This document shows positions 1 through 12,290 of a stretch of DNA of 64,000 nucleotides, piece after piece (the first letter of the stretch is position 1; the number at the start of each line of letters is the position of its first letter). The translations under genes and the position numbers were made by a program. The notes beneath the pieces were generated by a model that saw only the letters and a program-made list of their open reading frames with translations, was not told the DNA's origin and did no database searches. The DNA lies in the NCBI GenBank assembly GCA_023376005.1, contig CM042148.1:67696804-67760803 (forward strand), written 5' to 3'. The DNA comes from Doryteuthis pealeii. Taxonomy: Eukaryota; Mollusca; Cephalopoda; Myopsida; Loliginidae.

Positions 1-160
1 ATTTAAAAAAAATCCATATCTAAAAAGAAAATAATCTATTCATTTTGTTTAAAAGAAAAATAAATTAAATCACTGTTCTGGAACACATGTTGTCAAATTA
101 TTGTGAAAATGTGTTTTGAGATGAATCAGTTGTGTCCAGTTGATCCAACATGACCTAAAT

Positions 161-564
161 GGTAATCTGAACATTAGCTACATACATGAAAGTAATCTCC
201 CCTTGTTTGTTTCACTTTGAGGAAGCCCTATGTTTTGGTCGGCCATTTTCATTTCACCGTAAATCTACACTGAAAATACGAATTTGTTTGAATCAATACA
301 ACTACATGTATCAACACAAAAATATCCTAAAATGTGTTCTTAATGACTATTAAATTCATTTCAAATATTGCACAAGCACAATTAAGAACACATTTTATAA
401 TATTTTTGTGTTAAAACATGTAGTTGTATTGATTTGAACAAATTCATATTTTCAGTGCAGATTTACGGTGAAATGAAAATAGCCGACCAAAACATATGGC
501 TTCCTCAAAGTAAAATAAACAAAGGGAGATTACTCTCATTTATGTAGCTAATGTTCAGATTACC
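161..564. mobile_element. Foldback MITE family B, copy 1
   Basis: Ends GGTAATCTGAACATTAGCTA and its complement; long arms meet near 360. Exact 8-bp duplication ACCTAAAT on both sides. Confidence 0.8.
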
Positions 565-783
565 ACCTAAATATTTGTTTCTCTTTTTATTTAATAATAT
601 AATATAATATACTCGTTAAGGTATATCATCATTCTTTAAAGATTCTTTTAAAGTATATTTTGCTTATAATTAGTAAAGTGTGTTTAAAAAAAAACTAAAT
701 GTTCATTCTGATTTTAAATGAAATTCCAAGACATTGCCAGAATATGACGAAATTATCAAAATGTTTTATTTATTCTGTTTTAG

Positions 784-891
784 ATTGTCGTTATGGAAAA
801 ATGCAAACTTCAACTTTTGGAGCAAAATATGGAGTAAAAAAATTACCAGCGTTGGTGTTTTTTAGACAAAAATCTCCAATTGTCTATGATG
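784..891 (+). CDS. Thioredoxin-like gene, first visible exon
   Basis: Acceptor ttttag ends at 783 and donor gtaaga starts at 892. The exon begins with AT, completing a split codon from an unseen exon. It encodes the C-terminal half of a thioredoxin fold, with YGVKKLPALVFF holding the cis-proline turn. Confidence 0.8.
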
Positions 892-3800
892 GTAAGATAA
901 AGTATCTATTCTGTTGATATCTTTTTTATTTAAAGAATTTTCGGACCAAGTAACCAATAAGCACCCCAGCTGTTTGCTAGATTCAAAAAGACAGGTTTTG
1001 ATTTTCATTGTCAACTTCCAGTTGTTTGTTAACTGACAATTTTTTAGAAACGTTTTTTAGTTATTTCATGTTGTTGTTACTTTCAGTAGCAATTTAAAAA
1101 AATAATAAAACTATAAAACGAAAGACACATTTTTATATTAAAGACACATTTTTTTTTACTTATTTCATGTTGTTGTTAATTCAATGGCATTTTTTAAATT
1201 ATAAAACTTTAAACGAAAGACACGTTTAACACTGGAATGGTTAACGGTTTTATGGGAAAAATCCTAAATCATGCTCAATCGCTCTGGCACCTTTCATTTA
1301 AAAGTTTTATAATTAAAAAAATTGCTATTGAATTAACAACAACATGAAATAAGTAAAAAAAAATGTCTTTAATATAAGAATGTGTCTTTCGTTTTATAGT
1401 TTTATAATAAAAAAAAAAAAATTCCTACTGAAGTCACAAAAACAACATTAAATAACTAAAAAAAAAGGGTCTAAAATTTGTCTGTTAACAAACCACCGGA
1501 AGTTGACGGTGAAAAGCAAAATCTGTCCTTTTGAATCTAGGAAACAGTCGGGGTGCTTATTGATTACTTGATCCGAATTTTCATTCTAAAATATTATTAA
1601 TTGATGGTGATCACTTGAAAATGTGGATAAAGATACAAGTAGACTTTTAGTACTCTACATGTAAACTAGTTTAACTTTGGCCCTATCTTGGGCTAGACGG
1701 GCGGTCGGAGAGGCCCCCTCCGATCAATCGGCTGGTCATGTCAAGCCCTAGATATGATTTCCCAACCCTATTGCCCTTCTGGCAAGCCCCAGCCCTTTTT
1801 ATCATATGGGTACTAGAAGGCGGTGGCTGTGGGTCTACATGTCCTGGGAATGACGTTAAACTCTATCTGATGGTGAGTTTCCAGTTTTGGAGGTTTGGGG
1901 AATGTGGAGCACCCCTTCATCACCATTGCTCCCTGGTCGACTCTGACCCGGAGTGGTAGTACCTGTTAGGGTCCCATCTATAGGTTAAATAGAAAAATGT
2001 ATTTATAAAAAACATTGTATTATCCATTAAGAATTGATTTATATCAAAACTTTATTGGCATTAAATGACCCACTTAGGTTGATATGCTGTAAAACAAAAC
2101 AAACAAACAATTCACTAATTTAGCACTGATTTCCAATTTCCTGACCACTTACAATCTGCACATAGTTGTGGTTACACAAGATCTGTTTACCTTTTGACAC
2201 TCCTGTAAATCCAATTGATTTCTGATTGTTTTTTCATGTGTTTATTAATAGAAAAGGGCCGGTTTAGCTCAGTCGGTAGAGCGTTCGACTAGTAACCACA
2301 AAGTTCTGGGTTCGATACTGGCCCTCGCCAACTCAGTGAATGAGTAACACTGGGATCTGTGCGGTAAAGTTGAGGAGCTGATGGTAGGTGTGGCACCACG
2401 CCAAAACAATCTTCTTGGTCTAGTACTAGTGAAAAGAGGATAGACTCCCTCGCTGTCTGACTGATACCGACTTTAGGCCACTCTGAAGACTTTAAAAATT
2501 AATAGAAATGCATCAAATATTGGGAAGTGTAAATACTACACATTCTTAAAGATAATGTTGAATTCTTTAAAAAAACTAGACCATGATTTATGTTTTTGTA
2601 AGTATTATAATACCAGCTCTTTCAGAGTTTACAATATAAAGAAATTTAAGAAAACTAAACAAATCGCCCCTAAAAAAAAACTGCTATAATCTTTTTAGTC
2701 TGTCTCTATATTACTTTGTGAAAATTTAATTTACTTTTCATTTAATGTTTCTATTTGTAATCTATACTGATTTATATGATTTTAAAAGTAGGTTTTGGTG
2801 GTTATATATATCTTATTATAATGGAGATTGTGTGTTTTTCTGTCTGTAACCGAAACTAAATCACTACTCAAGTCACAATTCCCTTAGTTATTGACGTCAC
2901 ATTCACCATGAATTTATTTTAATTTTAATCTCAATTATTAATAAAATTGATTTACATTATTAATACTGTTAATCATATCTACATATTAATAACATGCTAT
3001 AATATTTATATATACAACAAAATAGCGGTTTACAGTGTGAACGGGAAGGCTAATTTGCATATTGATATTTAAAATGTGATTTTAATAAATATGTGCTTAG
3101 TATTATTGATTTCTAACTGTTTGGTTTTATTTTAATGAATATAAACACAAATCTCTTCAATTAATCTTAAAAGAAATCCATTAACAAGAAAACATAACTG
3201 TAATTTTATTCTTTACTTGCTATTTTAACTAAATACTTAAATTAACAATGAAAAGCGAGAGTGATGGAAGAGTAAGTTTCAGTTGTTCTATTTTTCGGTT
3301 ATACTCTCTCTGTTTCAAATCTTTTTATCTGCATTCTTATTTAGTTTCATTAGCCTTTCTAATTTAATACGATATTCTATTATATTAAAACTTAAATACT
3401 TGCACCCGGAGGGTGCATATATTTGCTAGTATATATAATATATAATTTGGAGGTAATTCTTCTAATCTAGCACGCCTCTGGTTCCAGTGGTGCTTGATTA
3501 TGGCAGGTCTACTCTCATGTCCATTTGTTTAGTTTGCAAAATCTTCTAAAATCCTGAGTTGATTTGTGAAAGTATATGTGAATGCACAAAGAAATTTTCT
3601 TTCCTCCATTGTTTAATATTTTAGAATATTGCTGAATCAAGTGGGAAATTTTTTCATTTTAGAATTGAATTTACAAATTATAAAGTTTAATTATTGCTAC
3701 TTTTATCACCAATCAGCAAGGGAGTCTATCCCCTTTTCACTAGCGCTAGAACAAGGAGATTGTTTTTTTCATCTACGTTGGAGTGCCACACCTACCATCA

Positions 3801-5927
3801 GGTCCTTACTTTACTGCACAGATCCCTTGTGCTACTCATACTTTGTGGGAAATTTTTCATTTTAGAATTGAATTTACAAATTATAAAGTTTAATTATTGC
3901 TACTTATATCACCAATCAGCGAGGGAGTCTATCCCCTTTTCACTAGCGCTAGGAGATTGTTTTTTGCATCTACGTTGGAGCGCCACACCTACCATCAGGT
4001 CCTTACTTTACCGCACAGATCCCTTGTGCTACTCATACTCTAAGTTGGTGAGGGCCGATATCGAACTAGGAACCTTGTGGTTTCTTGCCGAACGCTCTAC
4101 TGACTGAGCTAACCCAGCCCTTTACTTAAGGCTTAAGATATTACATTTTAAATGAAGTTAAGACAACCAGATTGTCCTGCAGATTATCTACTGAAAATGT
4201 TTTGTTTTTATTTTTTAAAATATTTACTTTTGTTTATATGTGATTTATATCAGGTGATACTATTGAGGCTGGAGACATTGCTGAATGGATGGAAGCTGCT
4301 CAAACTGAAGCAATGAAAGTTCTTCATGAGAACAATTTTGAACATTTAACTCAAGCATCTTCAGGAGCCACAACTGGAGACTGGCTTACTATATTGTAAG
4401 TACAACAGATATTACTACATGATACATCTTTTTAAAAATTACCAAATAGCATTTTCTGTTTTACAAAAGCAAAATATAAATGAAAAATACAATAAAGAAA
4501 AGGAACCATATTACCTTTAGGCACCCCTTTTTGATCTCGATTAAGAAAGGACGTTTTTCATTTACACTGTCAATATCCGGTTATTTGTTAGGGGTTAGGG
4601 GTTAGTTTTATAATTTAAAAAAAAAATCTAAAAATCGTCTGTTAAAACAACCAGATATTGACAGTGTAAATGAAAAACATGTCCTTTCTTAATCAAGATC
4701 AAAAAGGGTGCCTAAAGGTCATATGGTCCAAGAAAAGTTTTAATAAACTCTTAATGATGCCTTTATTTCCTTCATTTTGACTTTTATTTCCCAATACAAA
4801 TCATTAATCTGAATAAATACTATAAATATATAATCTGAAAAGCTTTTATTTTTTATTCATCCATTCTTCTACTTTGAAAACATGACTAATTGTTGAAGTG
4901 AGTTAGTGTACTGTTGGTTTGAACAACAGCAACCAGCTAAGCACAACTGAACCAGTGCCAAGACAATTGGTACTTATGGGAATCAAGAATAGTCCACTCA
5001 TGCATTTGGGTGATTCCATTCCTTGAGTACTGATTGGCTGCTTGGTTTCTATGATGTTATGAGGCTTCATAAATAACCTGCCATTTTGCAGTAGTATTAC
5101 AGCAAGATAGATTCAGTTATGACTACTTGTTGCCTTGCCTTACCAATTCGACAGTAATTGGAACTAGTATGATTATTATACAGCCATTTGAGTGAGCCTA
5201 GAAAAAAGCATCGGAAAATAAAATGGTATCATTTCTCTGAATTTTTGTGATGAGGTTTGATAACTAGTATTTGTATTATTCTGACTATTGTCCTCATCTT
5301 CATTGTTATCTGTACAACGTTTTGGCCGATGTGCCCTCGTGCCTTCTTCAGGTAATTCTTGTTGGACTCTGGAACCTTCTCGGACTGGAGAACCTTCTTG
5401 TCGTAATCAGGAGGACACATTGGCCGAAATGTTGTACAGAGAACAATGAAGATGAGGACAATAGTCCGAATGATACAAATAATACTCAAATGGTATAAAT
5501 CTTCATAGCAAAAATATATACACAAAGTTTCCGTATATCAAAGATTGTAATTCTTTTTCACTAATTCTTTAATCTTTGCATATTTTTATTTAGATTTATT
5601 CAACTTTGTATTTTCTTCTGTGTTTTTGTGAAATTTCTGAAAAGAAAAGAAAAGAAAAGATGATTAATGTTTAAAGTAATACAAGAAATGTTAATAGAAA
5701 TTTTTTTTAAAGTTGTTCTTTAATATTGTCATTGTAGTTATAAACCTGGCTGTGGCCTAGTTGCCATGACAACAATGGAAGGTCTGGCTGTGCGGTAAGA
5801 ACACTACTTTATATTTTTTCTTAAAAATAGACTTTCATTTATTTTTCTTTATCTTCATAGCAAATTAGAAAAAGATAAAATGCTGTTTATTGATAAGAAT
5901 TTAAAATAAAATAATTTGAGGTTATAT

Positions 5928-5965
<38 letters not shown>

Positions 5966-8900
5966 GAGTTAAGAGTAAGGAAATGAATCCGACGGTATAT
6001 GTATAGATAAAAGAGTATGAAAACACACAATGTTGTTAAAATGAATATATTTTTATATCATTTTCATTGCTAATATTGACAATATAATAAAATTTGAAAA
6101 ATTTCTTGTTAATGAGGGAAGTTCTTAAATTTTTACTTGATAATAATAATAATAATAAACTCTTGAAATAAAAAATTTGTTGTGATTATTTCAACATGGA
6201 AAATGTATTTGTAAGATTTCAGTTAAAATACAGGGTGTCCACAAAGTCTGGGTACATACTTTTAAAACAAAACAATTTTATCTAATTATATTGTAAAAAA
6301 GGAAAATTATTATTTCTTATATTTAATTGTTTGTGTTATGATTTTATTTACTGCTAAATTACCATATCTGCCTTCTCGGAAAAATAACATAAATACAATA
6401 GTGAAATCTCCATGTACCCAGATTTTGTGCACACCCTGTAGTTTAAATATCTTGAGTTTTAGAATTATTTGTGAATTGTTAAACCTTTGTTTTTTTTCCC
6501 CTCCACAGCATGCATCATACACTTAACATTGCCAAAATACAGATGAATACAAGTCCAAAATTGGTTGAACGTTTTAAAGTGAAAAAATGCCCCACATTGA
6601 TTTTGTAAGTATACTTTTTGGTATATGTATTATACTCTTTATATACTCAGCAAGTGTTTTTTTTTTTTTTTTAATTTTAGATTTTTTTTTCTTTTTTAAA
6701 TTTTATGCTTAAAATCTCAAATTTAATGATAGCTGAAATTGCTAATTTAAAGTATAAAGTACTTACAGGAACAATTGGTACCTGAACATTACTTGCTGTT
6801 TATTTTAAGATCTTGTAAAATATCTCTTAATATGAATGTTATTTTATAATATACTTTGATGACTTGACATGGGGTCAAACCTTGAAATAATTCCTAATAA
6901 AGCAAATTTAGTATTTTATTTGAATTGAAAGCTTATCCCAAGCTCATTAGCATATCAAATGCCTCCCTGCATAAGTCTTGAGCAAAACCTTTTATTGCCC
7001 ATAAACAAAAAATGTGCAAAAGTGAAAGTGGTCTATTGAACATGTTGGCATCCTTCTGTCAACTAAAGACAATGGCGTAGTGTCCACTTTTTTTTTTTTT
7101 TCAACTGCGTGAGTGGCTGAACAGACCAGTTTTTCAATGGCAATCTCTGGTGCAGTGACTATTGAACAGAAATCATTATAACTTAAAAAGGTTTTATGGC
7201 TTTGCTCCTAATATTGTTTTTTTTTTCTTCTTCTTTTTTTTTGTTTAATGGCATATCAACCTTTGTGTATTATTTAATGCCAATGCACTTTTCATAGAAC
7301 ACTAGTGGTACTATTTAACTCATAGCTGGAGGGATAAGGGTATTCATAACTTTTATAAGAGTAATAGTCTGAAAGTGAACATAATACTGCAAACAGAGTT
7401 CAAACTTGCTTACTTGTCACAGTCCATCATGTTAGCCACCATGCTATGGGCGCCCCCCACCATGCTATGTCCCCCCCCATCCTACATATTAAAATCAACA
7501 AACTATTAAAGTAAAGTCAGTGGAGTGACCTATTGTCGGTAGCTGGACAGTGAGCAAGTCTATCCCCTTTTCACTAGTGCTAAACCTGGGAGATTATTTT
7601 TGTTGAGGTGGAGTGCCACACCTACCGTCAGCTCCCCACTTTACCACACAGATGAGGTTACCCAAGCTTTGCTACTCATATGCTGAGTTGGCAAGGAACA
7701 TTATTGAACCTGGAACCTTCAATAGTTTCACTTTTGCACATTTTTCTGAAAATTTTGGTAACCATCTTTCCTTATGGGGTGTAAAATCTTATGCTCATTC
7801 TGCAGGGAAGCATTTGTTAATGTACACAGGATAAATTTTCTATTCAGACTAAATTTACTTAATCAGAAATTACTTCCAGTTTTTACTCCATTTTGGATTA
7901 TATCAACCAGAAATAAAATTGGTTGGCAGAAATAATAAGTAAATTTATAGAAGAGGATTAAACTTCTTCTTGTTTGAATACATAAGGTGGTTAGTTCAGT
8001 CGGTAGAGTGTTCGGCTAGAAACCACAAGGTTCCTAGTTCAATACCGGCTCTAACCAACTCAGTGTATGAGTAGCACAGGGATCTGAGCGGTAAAGTAAG
8101 AAGCTGGTGGTATTGTGTGGCGCTCCACCTCAGATACCAAAACAATCTCCTTGGTCTAGCATTAATGAAAAGGGCATAGACTCCCTTGCTGATTGGCTGA
8201 TACCAACTTTAGGCCACCCCGACGACTTTACTTTTAAAAAAAATTATTATACTAAAGCTGAGTTAATCAATTTTTGCTTCCTAAAGGCTTTTTTACTGTT
8301 TAGTTAAATGACACGAAAATTATACTTAATTATTCCTTACTTTTAGGATTGAATTATGTTTGGAGAAAAATCTGTTTTAATTGTTTCTAATTAGTCGTAA
8401 TTTGCAATTTAGTCAAAAACCAATCAATCTCTTACTTTACTCTGTGTCTATCTCTTTCTTCCCCTCTATGTATCTCTTGACTACCTCCTCGTTATATAAT
8501 GTTAGTTTCTCTGGAGAGGAGAGAGAGAGAGAGACGGGAGAATTTGAAATATATTTCTATGTTAAATTTAACAACCAGCAACCCGTAGCTTAAATGAGGT
8601 CAAACATTCTCTTTCTTAGAAAGCTTATAAAATGATTTTAAGGTTTTGTTCGTTCGTATTTATTCTTTTAAAAATGTTATTCACTAACTCCCTTTTCCCT
8701 AATCTCAGTTATCTACCCAGAGCTGAATGGGTGACCCAACGGGTATTTAGAAAAAGATGAAAATCTGCTTACATACTTACCTACCTTTTTTTCCTTCTCT
8801 TCCTTTCTTGAAAATGTAATTTTATTTATTTGTATTTTTGTTGCTTTATTTCAGTTTCCGTCATGGCAAAATGTATAGATATGAACCTGAACAATTTTCT

Positions 8901-11900
8901 GTAAAAGCAATGCGAGGATTTGTTGAAAGTTGGCATCGGAATGTGAAGGCTGAAATTGTTCCAGTGGAACCAAGTGCCTTGTTAGTTAAAATTTTCCTAC
9001 TATTCATTAATATTTTTGGTTTTGCTATTGTTTTGTTGGACCATATGACATTTAGGCACCCCTTTTTGTTCTCAATTAAGAAAGGACATGTTTTTTTTCA
9101 TTTACACCGTCAATATCTGGTTGTTTTAACAGACAATTTTTAGATTTAAAAAAAAAAATGATAAAACTAACCCCTAACCCTAACCCCTAACCCACAACCG
9201 GATATTGACGGTGTAAATGAAAAACATGTCCTTTCTTAATCGAGATCAAAAAGGGGTGCCTAAAGGTAATATAGTCCATTTTGTTTTAGTAGTTTCAACT
9301 CAAATCTAGTAGAATATTAGGTGTAATCATTTAACTCTTATACAAGTTTCACTATAAAATTCTTGTTAGACTAGCTTTTATTTATTTTTTTTGAGTAAAG
9401 ATAATGTTATCCAATTAGACTCTCCAGCCTTTTTGTTTTCAATAAAGGTTTACCTAAAAATACTGAAGAATTAAATGTTGGAATATTCTACAAAGTGTAG
9501 AATATCATTTGGGAGATAAATTTAAAAATGTTGTTAGAAATTTTTAAATAGATACCAAATAATTACAGTTAATTATTCTTATGCACAAATATCTGAATTC
9601 GAACTCACTTTAAAGTTAAAATTAAGCAGAATAGGATTAAATCGAACTTAATGGACCTAAATTCCACCATCGTATGTCACCCTGCCAAAAGAAAAAAATA
9701 CCAAAAATCAGGGAATTAACCGAATTTAATGAAATTTTCAATGTTGATATATTAATGAATAAAAGATATAAAGCACAAGTTATTTTAATTAAAAACTTTT
9801 ACATTTTTTCAGGTCAATTAACTTTGAACCACGTATCTTTAAGGTGTAACACAGATTCTCAAAGATATGTAGTTCAAAGTTAACTTACCTAAAACAAATG
9901 TAAAGGTTTTTAAATAAAATAACTGGTGCATTATATCTTTCATTCATTAATATATCAACACTGAAAATTTCATTAAATTCGGTTAATTCCCTGATTTTTT
10001 TTCTTTTCTTTCGTCAGGGTGACATACGATGGTCCGTTAATTTCGATTTAACCCAGTATAGTTAAATTTTTATCAAAATAATATTCTAATTTCTATTCTT
10101 TTTATCATTTACCTCCCTTAGCCTCTAACAGATTATTTCTAATCATATCTAAAGGGGCATAACTCTTTATCTAAGGGGCATAACTCTTTATAAATATGAC
10201 AACTTGTAGACATAAATGAATAAAGAATTAAGCCTTCGAAACAAAATGGAAGACAATTTTAGTTAGTGACTAATTAATTTTCTTTTTTTTTTTCCAGTTA
10301 GTAAGACAAAACAACAAAATACATTTGACAAAGGCTTTTCAAGTTTTAACTACATTTTTGATAATTTACCATCTTTAAACAAAAAATTAACTTAATTTTT
10401 TGAGTAATTTTATTTTTGTATGAATTGTCTATTTACTAAATGTCTATCAGCACTCGTTGATTTACACGATTCAGTGATGTCAAAACTTGAAAAGGACAAA
10501 AACATTTAGCATGCATTTTAAGCATATCCCATTTTAGGTAATCTGAACATTAATTACATAAATGAGAGTAACCTCCCCTTGTTTATTTCACTTTGAGAAA
10601 GCCATATGCTTTGGCCGGTCATTTTCATTTCACTGTAAATCTACAAAGAAAATACAAATTTGTTTGAGTCAATACAACTGCATGTTTTAACACGAAAATG
10701 TTATAAAATGTGTTCATAATTGTGCTTGCGCATTATTTGAAATGAACTTAATTGTTATTAAGAACACGTTTTATGATATTTTCGTGTTAAAACATGCAGC
10801 TGTATTGATTATGGTTAAATGAAAGTGGCTGACCAAAACATATGGCTCCCTCAAAGTGAAATAAACAAGGGGAGGTTACTCTCATTTATGTAGCTAATGT
10901 TCAGATTACCCAGAAATTTATCTATAATTTATAGAAATGTGTTTTTCTATTTTATAGAAATTTTTTATGGCATTTTATTCAAGAATGTTTAATTTTTTGG
11001 CACAATGTACTTAAAATGTTGGGTTATTTCCTATAAGTCTAACATAAACAAAGGGGAACCACTCTTGACTGATTATTTATTTATTTTCCCATTAAACTAA
11101 CTGTGGTAGTAAGCAAACAAACACGGTCGGACTTGTAGAAGCTTTATTCTACATAGAATACAGTGGTGGATTTTTGACCAGTTTATATAGTTATTAGAAG
11201 GGTAGGGGAGGTAACTCAGTTACCTATTACACTAACCCTAACTTCTTTTTTCCTAGTAGATCAATATAATTTATCAGTCAAGAGTGGTTCCCTTTTGTTT
11301 ATGTTAGATTTATAGGAAATACCCAAATTTTGCATTATTGTTATTGATTATATGAAACTAAAAATGATTTTTGTTTTTTCTTCATTTGCTGAAATTTATT
11401 TTTCAGTGATTTACTGACTGATTTTATTGTGAAGAAAATAAAGGTAAGTTTTAATTATTGCTTTCAGCATTTGGAAGATTTTCGTATAAAAGAAAGTTTC
11501 TGAGCTGTATTTAATCTTTGTATAAACATTATTCAGATTTCAAGCCTGTCTCTGTTTTTCTTATACAGTTTTCATAAACTTTATTTTATCTCAGTGAAGT
11601 ACTTTTGTAAAAAGTTTCAAACTATTGACATTTTTTTTAATACTGTATGTTATTTTATAATTTATCTTAGGTAATAATTAGAAAAAGTAATAACTCAAAT
11701 TTTTCGTTTAGCTCAGTCGGTACAAGGTTCCTAGTTCAATACCAGTCCTCGCCAACTCAGCGTATGAGTAGCACAGGGATCTGTGCAGTAAAGTAAGGAG
11801 CTGATGGTAGGTGTGGCACTCCACCTCAGACGCCAAATCAATCTCCTTGGTCTAGCGCTATTGAAAAGGGGATAGAATCACTGATTGGCTGATACCGACT

Positions 11901-11921
11901 TTAAGCCACCCCGACGACTTA

Positions 11922-11960
<39 letters not shown>

Positions 11961-12259
11961 TGAAAAGAGAAATAAAGGAAAGAAAGTATTGAATGGATAA
12001 AATAGGATTATTTTAATTAATTTAACTTACACGTGTTTCGGTCAGGAGTTTATCCATGTGTACATTATTCTATCTATTATTATTTTTAAATAACAAAATG
12101 AAATAAAATAATAATAGATAGAATAATGTACACATGGATAAACTCCTGACCGAAACATGTGTAAGTTAAATTAATTAAAATAATCCTATTTTATCCATTC
12201 AATACTTTCTTTCCTTTATTTCTTATTCCAACATACCGTCGGATTCACTTCCATTTTCA

Positions 12260-12290
<31 letters not shown>

